From Hyperoodon ampullatus (lineage: Eukaryota; Chordata; Mammalia; Artiodactyla; Ziphiidae): 64,000 nt of DNA. Shown here in pieces: positions 35,494-47,465 of the stretch. Both the position numbers and the translations under genes were made by a program. Each line of letters starts with the position of its first letter. The first letter of the stretch is position 1. The notes beneath the pieces were generated by a model, which worked only from the letters and a program-made list of their open reading frames with translations, had not been told where the DNA came from and did no database searches. The stretch covers positions 164,240,223-164,304,222 of the forward strand of contig OX457058.1 of NCBI GenBank assembly GCA_949752795.1, read 5' to 3'.

Positions 35494-36720
35494 CATCTTG
35501 AGATGTCTTATAGGCATTTAGTGAAGATTCATTGTGCATTGAATCTTCCCTTTGGTTTTCACAACTGTATCAATTTTGGAAAAAACTGTTTTGATTCTTC
35601 TAGATATTTGTGGTTATACTGGCCTCCCAAATGAAACATCCACAAAACCTTCAGTGATTTTGAAGAGCACTGAAGTAAGGCTGTTCTGTTCTTCCACACA
35701 TGCATTCACCTCCTATTTCCATTTTCTGGCTGGATATCATTTGTTAAACAATTCAAGAACTGTTTAATGTTTTTGCAGGTATTCCCATCTGCAGCAATTC
35801 TAACTCTTGGTTCAACTTGTTACCTGAAGAATAAGCAGAAAGATTGGAAGGGGCCCAAATCAATTTAGATAATTTCTTTGATTTTTTTTCAGCACATCAC
35901 TAGCCATTCCATTTTAACATTATTAACCTCATAATAATATGCTAATTACATCACTGCTGTATTTTTTTTAAGCCACAACAGTAATTCTAAAATTTTATTG
36001 CTGGCCAGAATAGAAATTTTATAGGCAATGGGGGCAAAAGAAGACTTCAAGAGCAAATTCTTATCTGCATATATTGTCAGAATCGAGCTGTTGGAATTTG
36101 TCCCCCTACTCCAGATGTTTTGAAAATATTTTTTTTTCCAAATGTGTTCTCCACACACTCTGATCATTTGATCAGAGTGATGGACTGTGGATTATAAAAT
36201 TGATGGATGCCTCCCCTTTTCCATTCTCTCACCAGATGAACTGGCCAAAAATGACAGTTTTGAGAAATTGATATATTTTACTGTTCAGATAAAAAGGGGA
36301 TCTTCTTGTCAGGTTTTCTTTTTCTTTTTCTTTTTTTGCAAAAGGAATTCCTTCCAGGATGAGATCATTGTCTGTATCTATCTTAATCAGTCCTCTACCT
36401 TAGTAGGTAAATCTGATAGTGTATTAAACATAATGACAGGGTTCCCTAGCCCAAAATGTGTCCTTTTACTCCAAAGTACTTGGGAAAATAAAGATCTAGG
36501 ATATATAGTACCTCAGGGATCCCATACACCAAGTATTACAGCAGACTCCAAGGGCATCATTCATTTCATTAAAAATTCTTACTGCACTCAACACACAATT
36601 AACTCTATCTTTCTGCTTGTAAATAGGCTTAAGTTTTCCCTTTCCCCTGAGGTTAATATTTCTAATCCTCAAATGCCTTCAAATGAGTCAATTCCTCTCC
36701 TTTTCCCTTCATGGTCTTTC
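35494..36720. other. Unassigned AT-rich sequence
   Basis: No repeat or gene recognised. The first part of a long apparent open frame lies here only because it reads into the polypurine tract; it begins with GTG, not ATG. Confidence 0.4.
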
Positions 36721-36722
36721 AA

Positions 36723-36749
36723 TAAAGAAAGAGAGAAGAAAGAAAGGAA

Positions 36750-36782
<33 letters not shown>

Positions 36783-37177
36783 GGAGAGAAAGAGAGAGTG
36801 GGAGGGATGGAGGAAGGAAGGAAAGAAGGAAGGAAGGAAGGAAGATGGAAGGAAGAGAGACAGGGAGGGATGGAGGAAGGAAGAAAGAAGGAAAGAAAGA
36901 AAGAAAGGGAGAGAGAGAGGGAGGGAGGAAGGAAGGAAGGAAGGAAGAAAGAAAGAAAGAAAGAAAGGGAGAGAGAGAGAGAGGAGGGAGGGATGGAGGA
37001 AGGAAGGAAGGGAGAAAGAAAGGAAGGAAGGAAGAAAGAAAGAAGAAAGGAAGGAAGGAAAGAAGATGGAAGGGAGAGAGAGAGGGAGGGATGGAGGAAG
37101 GAAGAAAGAAGGAAGGAAAGAAAGAAAGAAGAAAGAAAGGGAAAGAAAGAGAGAGGGAGGGAGGAAGGAAGGAAGGG

Positions 37178-37224
<47 letters not shown>

Positions 37225-37390
37225 AAAGAAGAAGAAGAAAGAAGGAAGAAAGGAAAAGGAAGGAAGGAAGAAAGGAAAAAAGAATGGAAAGAAAGGAGAG
37301 GAAGAGAGAGAGAGAGGGAGGGAGGGACGGAGGAAGGAAGGAAGGGAGAGAGAAAGGAAGGAAGAAGGAAGGAAAGAAAGAAGGAAAGAA
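36723..37390 (+). repeat. Polypurine tract (GGAA/GAAA/GGGA)n
   Basis: About 670 bases are almost purely A and G on the plus strand, built from GAAA, GGAA and GAGA units in several blocks separated by GGGA(T)GGA segments that recur at about 36800, 36870, 36990 and 37090. Pyrimidines are limited to scattered T and C, mostly inside GATGGA and GACAGGG. Long open frames in all three plus frames and the minus frames (up to 511 codons) are low-complexity translations. Confidence 0.95.
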
Positions 37391-37588
37391 CAGGCTTCCC
37401 TGGTGGCGCAGTTGTTGAAAGCCCGCCTGCCGATGCGGGGGACACGGGTTCGCGCCCCGGTCCGGGAGGATCCCACATGCCGTGGAGCAGCTGGGCCCAT
37501 GAGCCGTGGCTGCTGAGCCTGTGCGTCTGGAGCCTGTGCTCCGCAACGGGAGAGGCCACAACGGTGAGAGACCCGTGTACCGGAAAAA
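37391..37588 (+). repeat. CHR-type SINE inserted in the polypurine tract
   Basis: Begins CAGGCTTCCCTGGTGGCGCAG and ends at ACCCGTGTACCGG plus a short A run. The bracketing AAGGAAAGAA (37381-37390 and 37589-37598) could be a target duplication but is not informative in this low-complexity context. The purine tract resumes after it to about 37633. Confidence 0.92.
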
Positions 37589-37633
37589 AAGGAAAGAAAG
37601 GGAGGGACGGACGGAGGGAGGGAGGGAAGGAGA
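37589..37633 (+). repeat. Downstream remainder of the polypurine tract
   Basis: AAGGAAAGAAAGGGAGGGACGG and further GGA units continue the tract on the far side of the SINE, showing that the tract existed before the insertion. Confidence 0.85.
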
Positions 37634-38283
37634 AAACACTCTATTTTTTAACTTCTACCCCACACTTCCTGGTTTATGTCTTCATTATTCTGATAAACTT
37701 TATTCTCAGGCATCACCAATAGCAAATATAATAGTTTCCCTGTAGCAAATGTTTCTCCTTTAATAGAGATAGCAGTCAAATGCCAACAGGACGAGCCAGG
37801 ATACACACATGAGGGCAGCAGATCTTAAGAAAACCCCAGGTCCCATCTAAAGGGACTGAGGTTCTGAACCGCAGCCTCTGTTGCAAGGTGAGCACTGGAG
37901 CCAAAAATCTGTATGCAAAAATCAATATTGACTTTTATAGGAAAGACCCTGATTTTTTGGGCATCTGTTTTAAAATTTTCTGTAAGCCAGGTATATACCA
38001 CAAAATGCTTATGGTCTAAATGTGCTGTCCATGTGTGCCTTTTGCTGTAAGTCTGATTTTCTTATTATCTCTCACCCAAGTGGCTGTATTCCCTCCTTCT
38101 CCTGAACTGTCATTGCACTTTGTATCTCTCTTTTTGTGTTTCTCATATTCTGCATTATTGTTGCAATAAATTTATCCTTTATCACTTCAACCCATATCAG
38201 TAAGGAAGCATTCAGCCAGGAGCCGGTGTTAGCATCAAAGAATATTTATTATGCATCAAAATGGACAATCTATTGTAGGATAA
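37634..38283. other. Unassigned sequence
   Basis: No family recognised. Confidence 0.4.
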
Positions 38284-38297
38284 CTCTAGTTTGGGTT

Positions 38298-38505
38298 TTT
38301 TTTTTTTTTTTTTTGCGGTACGCGGGCCTCTCACTGCTGTGGCCTCTCCCGCTGCGGAGCACAGGCTCCGGACGCGCAGGCTCAGTGGCCATGGCTCACG
38401 GGCCCAGCCGCTCTGTGGCATTTGAGATCTTCCTGGACCGGGGCACGAACCCGTGTCCCCTGAATCGGCAGGCGGACTCTCAACCACTGCGCCACCAGGG
38501 AAGCC
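38298..38505 (-). repeat. CHR-type tRNA-derived SINE
   Basis: Poly-T (tail) then GCGGTACGCGGGCCTCTCAC, ending CCACCAGGGAAGC. A perfect 14-bp target duplication CTCTAGTTTGGGTT lies at 38284-38297 and 38506-38519. Many CpGs survive, which suggests a fairly recent insertion. Confidence 0.95.
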
Positions 38506-38519
38506 CTCTAGTTTGGGTT

Positions 38520-38925
38520 ATTTGAACAACTGAAAGATAGCATCAAGAACCCAGATTTTCCCCACCTTTTTTCTATCCTGGTGTCTTCTCTAAGGACAAG
38601 CTCTCCTCTGGGGAGCAAGCAAATATAGAGTTTCCAAGCATGAAATCTAAAAATGAAAATCTACTTCATTCCTGTGTGTCTCTTTACATCAATGAAGAAA
38701 TCTTTCCTAGAAGCCTCTGCTGCCAACTTCCCTTTATGTCTCCTTGGCCAGTGTTGTATCACATGACTCCTCACAAACCAATCACTGGCTTGCCATGATG
38801 GGTTTAGACTGATTGGAATCTCAACTAAGTCAATGTGATGGAGGATGAGCCATCAGAATCAAAAATGAGGTCTCTTCCAGTAAAGAACAGAAATAATACT
38901 TGTTTGTTGTTTAACCCGCAACATC
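38520..38925. other. Unassigned sequence
   Basis: No family recognised. Confidence 0.4.
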
Positions 38926-38929
38926 TGTA

Positions 38930-39095
38930 ACACTCTTACCAGACTGTAAATTTCTTGGGAATGAGGATTATACTCCTGACTGCACCGGTCCAAGATAGAG
39001 CAGGAATGGAGACTGAATTAATGCACTGCTAATGCACTTTAGTACAGAACTTGACATCTAATAAGAACTGAATAAATATTTGATTAACTGAATGG
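38930..39095 (+). repeat. L2 LINE 3' end fragment
   Basis: 'CAGACTGTAAATTTCTTGGG', ACAGAACTTGACATCTAATAAG and 'ACTGAATAAATATTTGATTA' form the L2 terminus in order, with an insertion in the middle. Confidence 0.6.
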
Positions 39096-40040
39096 ATTTG
39101 AGAAGTCCCTTAGCAGAGATATATCCAGGGCATTATGAGACAAGAAAGGAAGGGAGGAGTAACTTTGCCTGGGAGGGTCAGAGAAGTCTTTAGCACAGAG
39201 GTAATGCATCGAGAGCAACTGTTATGTATTTATTAAGTGAAATCTATTTGCCTTTATTAAATGAATCTGTTATTCTTTCACCACCATTGCCAGGTGGAAT
39301 GACTAAGCTACATGCCAAGCCTACACAGTCACTGTCAGAATTTACTATTCTTCTGTTGTTCTTCACTAGGCCCACACAGTTGGAACATATCTCTTTGTCT
39401 AAAAATAACTTGATAGCAACTTAAAAACAGCAAAGCTGCCTCCCATCTGTGTTCCAAATACTAAGGTCTCGAGACCCTTGCGCTGTTACAAAAAGGTAAA
39501 CCAGTAAGTCTGTAATATTCTAAATATTTCCCAAATACCTGTCCTATGCATCTCTCAGTAGTAACATCTTTAAGATGAGAGTAGAAGTTTTTCATTCCTT
39601 GCCTCCAGCTTTCTTACACTCTCCATTTTCTTACAGATTGATATGAATAAAGATTGCCACTCTACCTCAGCCTTGCATTTTTCTTCTGAATGATACCAGG
39701 ATTGGGTAATAAGATCAATTTATTGCTAATCTGGAGGAATTTTCTTTCCCATGGGACTTGTCAGACACATTTATGTCCTTTGAAATCACTGCAGTTGACC
39801 CAGCAGAGGTAAAATGTAGAAAAGCCCCTGTCTGCTCAGGCAATCAATGACAAAACAGGAGGTACTGAAAGCAGAAATCCTGGCTCCTTACCCCTCCAGG
39901 AGCACTCAGACTGTGATGGATAGGAGGAGAGTCCCAGAAGACTTCCCAGTTCAAGCAGCAGCTAATAAAAGTATCCCCATGAAACAGCATATGGATAAGC
40001 ATTAAGGATGAAAGGCAGTAGCACATAAAGAAGAACCAAA
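39096..40040. other. Unassigned sequence
   Basis: No family recognised. Confidence 0.4.
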
Positions 40041-40044
40041 GCCC

Positions 40045-40272
40045 TGACAATTGGTCCCAGCTGAGCACCTAGCTGGCAGCTAGCACTAACTGCCATCCAT
40101 GGGAGGGAGGACATTTTGGACCTTCCAGCCATCCCAGGGCACTAGCTGACACCACTTGATGCAGAGGAAGTGCCTGGTCAGCCCACAAACTCATGAGAAA
40201 TAAGATAGTCTTGTTGTTTTAAGCCAAAATGTTTTGGGGTAGTTTGTTACACAGCACTAGGTGACTAAAACA
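40045..40272 (+). mobile_element. LTR 3' part (MaLR/ERVL-like)
   Basis: 'GGCAGCTAGCACTAACTGCC', 'GGAGGGAGGACATTTTGGAC', then TTGTTGTTTTAAGCCAAAATG and 'GGTAGTTTGTTACACAGCAC' ending TAAAACA. The terminal part is typical of this LTR superfamily. The 5' end is not resolved. Confidence 0.6.
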
Positions 40273-40274
40273 TA

Positions 40275-41885
40275 GAGATCCTGTGAGAGAAACACTGAGG
40301 ACCATGAAAGGCTGATACCAAGATTGTAACTGGTCCTGAGAGTTGCCTTGGTTTCCAAAGACCTTCCTCTTCTGCTTCTGTGGTTTGTTTAGCCTCATAA
40401 GAAACCCTCTTTTTGTTCAAGATGGCTTCTGTTCCTTGCAACAACTAATTAACCAACAACAGGAAGAAACTGGGCTCAGGCCAAAAAGCTCAGCTCTGGG
40501 TATTGGTTACCAGTCCCAGGACTTTGAGAGTGAAGCAGATGCTACCCTGGGAGGGCCCTGGGCCCTGGGTAAAAGCCAAAAGGAGAGCTCAGGGACAGGA
40601 AAGCAGCCCACAGAGGCACCAGGGAAGGCAAGACTGACAATGCCAGACCTAACAAGTAGGACGGCCGGTGCTCAGATCTCCCCAACCCAACTGCTGGGAC
40701 ATGGAAGCAGGGTGGAGGCTGTATATGGAGATGAAGTGACCCTGTATCAGCGAGGAAGACAGATAGACAGCTCCAAGGAAGACAAGGATGGACACTGCCC
40801 CTGCTCACCAAGGGGAATGTCACTGGAGGGAGGGCAGGAGGCTCAAGAATAGCAACGCAGCCTCTGTCCATCAGTACCAGGCCCCAAACTCTGCCTTATC
40901 CCAGTCCCAGCCTCCCTGTAGGGCATTACATGTGCACAACGAGCTTGAGCAGAGAGCACAGAATGAGAGGCAGGAAATGAAAGGAAAGTGGAAGAATTGA
41001 AGCTTCCCAGAGGCACCCTCCCCAGCTTTGGCTTTCTTTATGTCTATATATTACAATTCAGTTTGACAGGTGAGAGCAGGTTAGAGTCCAAGTACAGTAC
41101 GTAGGAGGAGAAAACAGTCTGAATGGGCATGGATCTGAAAGAAGCATCAGCTTGTGGCCTTACTGCACCCATCTGATGGTTATTGGACAGGCAGAGCAAC
41201 TTGAGAGGAAGCAAAGATCTACACAGGTTGATGGGGCTGTTGACAGGTGAAGAGAACTCTTAACTCAGAGCTAGATTTAAGGATAAGCCTTGTAGTAATT
41301 AGGATGGGCCAGGTTATAGTTTGGTATCAAATTTAAAAAGCCCTTGACTTACAGTGGAAAAGTTGACTTCTTACACACACGATCTCTATCACGGTCATCA
41401 GTGGACCTCTGCACATCACAATCACTCAGGGGCTTAAGCCTTGGGAAGATCCGTCCCAATGTGGGCTCCATGATGGCCGAGAGAAAGGAAAATGGCAACC
41501 ACATGTTAGAAGTTCTGCCTGGCAGTGACACACCACTTTTGCTTACATTGTCCTGCCCAAAGTAAAGCACATGGCCACACACACGCACATTCAGTAGATA
41601 GGTCTATAGAGTCCTCCCGAGAGGAGGGCCTCCAATGTGGGTGAAGAATAAAAGCCTGCCACGGGGCCCAGGCTGTAAGAAAGGACCAAGGCAAGACTCC
41701 AGACATCTGGAAGCTAAGGTGCTCAGCACCTCACCAAGTGAAGGATTTGAGCACAAAGAGAGGTCAGACATATGTGGCTGAGACTATGGGATAAGGGTCC
41801 CAGAGAACAGGTGAAAGCAGGTTCATGAAGCAAATAATAAAAATAAATAATAGTGACAATAGTATTAACAACTGTATCCACTGAA
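40275..41885. other. Unassigned sequence
   Basis: The longest non-repeat open frame in the window (40343-40852) lies here. It starts with TTG, its first in-frame ATG is near 40638, and it has no recognisable domain. I treat it as chance. Confidence 0.45.
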
Positions 41886-41889
41886 TCCC

Positions 41890-42125
41890 CCTTTTTCAGA
41901 GCCAGATCCTTTACATCCTTTACATATATTATTTTATCCCCATCATACCTCATATATACATCATTCTATCCTCATCAGAATTAAATGGGTCTAGTGCTTC
42001 TGCTTCTATATTACAGAGCAGAGTCTGGGGTCAGAAAGATTATATCACTTAACCAGGGTCATAATGCTAGAGAATGGCAGAACTAGGATTTGAACTTAGC
42101 TCTGGTTCCCTCCAAAGCCTATGAT
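41890..42125 (-). repeat. MIR SINE, near full length
   Basis: Antisense MIR from 'TTACATATATTATTTTATCC' through 'GAATGGCAGAACTAGGATTT' and GAACTTAGCTCTGG to AAAGCCTATGA. It contains an extra duplicated CATCATACCTCATATA-like stretch in the middle. Confidence 0.75.
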
Positions 42126-43015
42126 ATTTCTTCTCTTTCCACAGTACAACCCTACTTCTCTCGGTACCACTGCAAAGTAGGACCGGCAACAAGAAACATG
42201 TAATCTGACCTACCTAGTCAATGGTCTTAAATTTATAGAGGTATTAAAATTAGCAACTTGAGTGTATTGGGAACTTACAATATTGTGGAGGATGGAGGGA
42301 GGGGGGCAGGAGAGCACAGAGGAACAGGTTATCATCAAGTTTCTTCTTCCAAATTAACCCCCACTACCCTTACACATTTATCAAGACCCTAATGCAGCAG
42401 AAATCAGCACCTAAAGAGTTATCGGTTGCAAGTCGGGGTCAAACTTTCTCTTTCATGCCTTATGGAAAGCCCAGTGAACCTTATAACAAAAGCAAATCCC
42501 CAAGTCAAATTGCACTGCTGAGGAGCAGCTGTGAAGGCTTCTGTCAAACACAGATTACCATATCCACTGACTTCACAGATAGGCGGAGGGAATTTCACTT
42601 TGCTAGACTATTTAAGATTCACTCCGAGCATCAGTTCTGCTGAACTGCACACCCATAATGAAGGCAGTCACTGTTCTCCATCTCTCCTCCATGTCTGCTT
42701 GTACTTGTTCACTTAATGTAAGCCTCGAACCTGATAGAGTTCAAATTAAAATGCCATTTGTCATTAAGCATTAAAAATTATCCCAACTACAAGACGTAGT
42801 AGTTAAATCTGGAGGCATCCGGCTCCCTGGCTAAGGAAATAAGGCACCTCGGAGCACACACATCACCTTGGCACATGTCCCAGGCCTCCCCACACACATC
42901 TGACCTGTGCGCTTCTTTATTGTATAATACAGGTCAAATCGCTGAAAGAAGACTTTGGTCATCTCTTGAGATTTATCCTTCTGGGAAGTCAGGAGACTCA
43001 GAAAATGCATCATCT
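42126..43015. other. Unassigned sequence
   Basis: No family recognised. Confidence 0.4.
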
Positions 43016-43019
43016 CACT

Positions 43020-43210
43020 GAATGATCAAAAGACAGACATTCAACAACGTTAAACAAGCACTTATCAAGTTCCCACTCAGTACCAGATATTTGGCTCAAC
43101 GATAGGAAGATAAAGATAGATGAGACATCATGCCTGCTCTCAGGAACTGTATCTGGAGGGGGTTGTAGACACACAAACACTGTGCCACAGGAACAATACA
43201 AGGTGCCAGA
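43020..43210 (+). repeat. Ancient interspersed repeat, family not named
   Basis: 'AGCACTTATCAAGTTCCCAC', 'GACATCATGCCTGCTCTCAG' and GAACTGTATCTGGAGGGGG follow the unnamed repeat's order of motifs (compare 15.3 and 21.6 kb). Confidence 0.5.
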
Positions 43211-43755
43211 GAAACACTATGTATACACCAGTGTGTGGGAGTTACTTTTTCTTCTGTAAAATTCATAAGCCAAATTAACATGACTGCTTTCAAATAAAAC
43301 GGGGTGGGTTTTTGATTACCTATATGATTCCGAATAACAAGATGGCTATTTTCCATGAATGAAGGAATAACCTGATTGTTGTGCAGATTGCGTTGCTGTA
43401 TTGGATGTGCTTTTTAGATGCTGCTAAATATTTGCCTAAGGATGAGTTAACTAAAATACATAGCATATCAGTTTCAGTTCAGAAACATAGAGAGATGAAA
43501 AGAGCATCCAAACTTCTAACACAAGACAAAATGCAAATTACTAAATTTTCTTGGACCCACTAGAAAGTTTAGACCATGGAGAAAATAAACAACGTGATAT
43601 CTGGCTAGAGATTGGCATCTGCAGGGAAAAACAGGAACCAAGGATTCATTTAATTGGGGCAGAGTCTGCTGGGCATGATATAAGCTAGTATGAAGAATAA
43701 AGCAAAAATGTTTTAATGAGTTGTTAAAATATAACAAATTACAATTAAATAATTG
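43211..43755. other. Unassigned sequence
   Basis: No family recognised. Confidence 0.4.
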
Positions 43756-43759
43756 TACC

Positions 43760-45878
43760 AGTGTGAGAGTATGACACCTCCAGGAGCCACAGATATAAGA
43801 GGATCCACATCCTGGTGCACATGTCTGTCCACGAATCCCACAGGTGCTCAGGGGGAGACGGAAATATCCTGAGAAGGCTTCCCAGACAGTAACATTTTGG
43901 GAAGTGGAACAGCAGCCACTTCTGAAATTCTACCTGGACCCATCTCCACCATTGTCCCTAAAGAACACGGGAAAGAGTAACTAACAAAATCTGTTACCTT
44001 AGGACGCTGGTGGAGGGAAGAGTCTAAAAAAGCTCTATCCTTGGGGTGTGGGGCAGGAATGCTTGCTGATCCACACATTACAGCTGGAGAACATGCAAGA
44101 CCATAGACCTGAGAGCCAGGAGTGAAGTATCTGCTTAACACTGAGGCTTCCTAAGAGTCTCAGAGAACTCCTTCACCTCCCCAGCTCTACCACCTGGCTA
44201 GCAATCTCAAGTGAAAGTAACAGGAGGATATAGCTGAGAGAGCTTTAAGAGACATATTCTCTTCAGGGCAAAGCACAAAGGAAAACCCGAACACAAGGGA
44301 AAGTAGAAATTGAGAAAATAACCTCCGCTGAACCAACCTACACCCTTAACACAAAATATCGTTAGAGGAATTTGATGCCTGTGGTGCACTCAGGGTAACT
44401 ATAGCAACAACAAGCCTCAAACACAACTTAACTCCTAACTAGACTAGTTCACCCTTCCCGCAACTTTAAAGATCTAAAAGGAGAAAAACGAATGTCCATT
44501 TAAAAACATAAAAAATATTTTCCTTACTAACTACTCTCCTACATAAGATGTCTAGGTTTTAACAACAACAAAAATTACGACACATACTAAAAGCAACAGA
44601 AAAGACACTGTGAAGAGACAAAGCAATCATTGTAACCAAACTTGGACATGGCAAACATACTGGAACAATTGGACAGAGCATTTAAATAATTATTAAGATA
44701 CTAAAGATCCTAATGTAAAAAGTAGACAACTCGTAAGTTTAGATGGGTAGCATCAACAAAGAGGTAGTATTTATAACAAAGAATCAAATGTAAATGCTAG
44801 AATTGAAAAACACTGTAAATGGAGAATGCCCTCTATGTGTTCCTCAGTAGATTGAACATGGCCAAGAAAAGGAGCAATAAACTTGGAACTAGAAATTACC
44901 CAAACTGAAATACCAAGGGAAAAAGAGTGGAAATAAAAACAGAACTGCTCTTATGAACTGTAAGAAAATATCAAATGGTCCAAGATATATTTGACTTAAA
45001 TCACAGAAGAAGAGATTTCAATGGGTATAAAGTATTTTGCCAAGAATTTTCCAAAATTAACGACAGATATCAAACCCCAAATCCAAGAAGCTCAGAGAAC
45101 ACCGAGCAGGAACAAAATTTAACCAAGGCATATCATATTCAAATTGCCGTAAACCAAAAATTTAAGGGCATCCAAAGAAAAGAGGTATACTACCTATGGA
45201 AGAACAAAAGTTACAGAAACCTTCTCATCAGAAATCATATAAACAGAAGGACAGCAGAGCGATATCTTTAAAGTTCTGAAAGGAAACAAAACTGCAACAT
45301 AGAATTCTACACTCAGTAAAAATATCTTTTATTAAAGACACAAAGATATATTTTCTTAGACAAAAACTGAGGGAATTTATTGCCAATAGACCTTTTCTGA
45401 AAAAAACAGTAAAGAAAGCTCTTCAGACAGAAGGAATTAATCAATCAAAAACTTGAATCTACATAAAGTAATTAGCAATGTTGGGAAAAAAATGAAGGTA
45501 AAAATGAAAGAACTTATTTATTTATTTATTTATTTATTTATTTTTGCAGTACGCGGCCCTCCCACTGTTGTGGCCTCTCCCGTTGCGGAGCACAGGCTCC
45601 AGACGCGCAGGCTCAGCGGCCATGGCTCATGGGCCCAGCCACTCCTTGGCACATGAGATCTCCCGGACCGGGGCATGAACCCATGTCCCCTGCATCGGCA
45701 GGCAGACTCTCCACCACTGCACCACCAGGGAAGCCCAATGAAAGAGCTTTTTATCCTTATTTGTAATTGTTCTAAAAGATAGGCAAAAGTAGTAACAATG
45801 TTCTGTGTGTTTGTAGCACATATAAAAGTAAAATATACAGCAACAACGGCCCAAAGGATGGGAGGCAGGAGGAGGCGA
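43760..45878 (+). mobile_element. HAL1-like element (L1 relative with ORF1 only)
   Basis: On the plus strand a 5' region (43760-44500; 'AGCAACAACAAGCCTCAAAC') leads into an ORF1-like body (44540-45440) with 'AATTACGACACATACTAAAA', 'GAATTTTCCAAAATTAACGA', 'AGAAGCTCAGAGAACACC', 'GCATATCATATTCAAATTGC' and GAATTCTACACTCAG. It then passes to a 3' end with AACGGCCCAAAGGATGGGAGG. No ORF2 sequence lies between the ORF1 end and the 3' end, which is the HAL1 arrangement. The longest open piece is 98 codons (44975-45271), so it is dead. A CHR SINE interrupts it. Confidence 0.65.
45516..45736 (-). repeat. CHR-type SINE inside the HAL1-like element
   Basis: A TTTA-type tail, then GCAGTACGCGGCCCTCCCAC, ending ACCACCAGGGAAGCCC. 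The 13-bp target duplication AATGAAAGAACTT (45503-45515) is matched with one mismatch at 45737-45749. Several CpG sites have decayed. Confidence 0.93.
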
Positions 45879-46488
45879 AGTAGGCATAATTATAATTCTA
45901 AACATCACCCCATGCATGTCCCACTCCAAGATCAATGCCCTAATCCTCAGAACATGTGAATATGATGAAATATCACTCTTATGACTAGAGGAAGTATCTT
46001 ATATGGCACAGTTGACCTTAATCAGCCTATGCTGATTATCCAGGCAGGGCTGATATAATCACATTACCCCTTAAACACAGAACTTTCTCAGGCTGGAAAT
46101 GAAAGTTGAAGACATTTGAATCAAGAAGAGTCCACATACCTGTTGCTCTTTTGAAGACTGATGGGATCTGTGGGAAGGAGCGCTGGTGGTCCTGAAGAGT
46201 TGAGGACAACCAGCAATGGAACAAGGACCTCAGGTGCATAGCCACAGGGAATTGGATTCTACCAACCTGAATGAACTTGAAAGTGGGTTCTTCCCCAAAG
46301 CCTCCAAGTGGGATCCCAGCCCAGGCAAGACTTGGAGTGTGAAAACCTGAGAAGAAAACCCAATCAAGCCCCACCCAGGTTTCTGACTTATAGAACTGTG
46401 AGGATAAAAAAAGAAAAAAGAAAAAAGTGTGTAGTTTTAAGCTGCTACATTTGTGTTAATGTTTTACAGAGGGATAGAACAATAATAT
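45879..46488 (+). mobile_element. MaLR-like LTR, nearly complete
   Basis: 'GGCTGATATAATCACATTAC', 'CACAGAACTTTCTCAGGCTG', 'CCAACCTGAATGAACTTGAA', 'GGTTCTTCCCCAAAGCCTCC' and 'TTCTGACTTATAGAACTGTG' occur in LTR order, ending in GTTAATGTTTTACAG. It belongs to the same class as the LTRs at 34954 and 49985. The left edge, against the HAL1-like 3' end, is approximate. Confidence 0.75.
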
Positions 46489-46839
46489 ATGGTCAGTAAC
46501 AGCAAGCAAAATAGACATAAGCTTAAAACATAAGTAGAGAAGTTTTCCAAAAAATTACCTGAGGGGAAAGAAATCTGAGCCATAGGGGGCATTGCTTCAG
46601 CAAGCTAGAAACAGCAAAAATTGTGGCCAGCTTGGCTTTACAAAAGATGAGAGAAAATCACCAGATATAGTGAAAAAATAAAAAACACAAGAAGGTGAGC
46701 ATTTTGAGTCTTCATGGCAAATAATTTCTTATGAGAAAACTTCCCTCCAAGAAGAAAAGAAAAATTCTCACAGAAAAATTTCTGATTCATTTTCTGAATG
46801 AATTTCAAGGGCAAGTTTCTTAATTGAAGTAGGGACAAG

Positions 46840-47465
46840 ATTTGGCTCTTGAAAAACATGACTAGCGAAATTCAAAATTCTTTGGGAGCAATGAACAGTA
46901 GATTGTATGATGAAGCAAACCAAATATGTGATTTACAATATCAACTCAAGAAATCCTCCAAGAACATAGAGGCAAAGAGAAAAAACGATAATGAGAAAAA
47001 ACTAAGAGAATGGTGAAGGACCGATCCAGGAGACCTAAAACTTGTAAAACCAGAATTCCAGAAGAAGATAACAAAGTAAACAGAGGATATACAGTAAACA
47101 AATAATATTAGAATATTTGCTTTGTAGAAGAAGAAATTTTCAGATTCAAAGAGCCCACCGGGATCCATGCAAAATCAAAGAAAATGCGCATATGTAACTA
47201 TACACAAGTTCATACTTTTTAATTTCTAAGAAATAAGTATTTATAAACAGCCAGGGAGACAGGGAAAAAGAAGCAAAGAAAATAGTTGCTGACAAAGGAA
47301 AAAAACTGTTCTGACATCAAAACTGCAGTAGCACTGAATGTCCTTATATTTGAATTTAAAAACTGCCAATCCATGTTAGATTCAGTCAGAAAATCTATTT
47401 TGTGCAAAAATTCCAAGCTTTTTGAAAAATTAAAAAGTCTTACTACAACAAGCCTAAATTTCCTG
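46840..47465 (+). mobile_element. Old L1/HAL1-like ORF1 remnant
   Basis: 'GACCGATCCAGGAGACCTAA', 'ACCAGAATTCCAGAAGAAGA', 'TTTCAGATTCAAAGAGCCCA' and CCGGGATCCATGCAAAATC match the order of old L1ME-type ORF1 sequence. No open frame survives. It is probably a separate insertion from the element at 43.8 kb, because the segments overlap in ORF1 position. Confidence 0.55.

Noticed and set aside
36187..37722. A 511-codon plus-strand open frame and several 200-300 codon frames on both strands.
   Set aside because: They consist almost entirely of K/R/E/G or S/F/L/P runs from the polypurine tract, begin with GTG in the longest case, and end in SINE translation. Stop codons are simply rare in such sequence.
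40343..40852. A 169-codon open frame outside recognised repeats.
   Set aside because: It starts with TTG, has no in-frame ATG until about 40638, shows no domain or signal that I recognise, and has no splice or promoter context. Chance is the simplest explanation.
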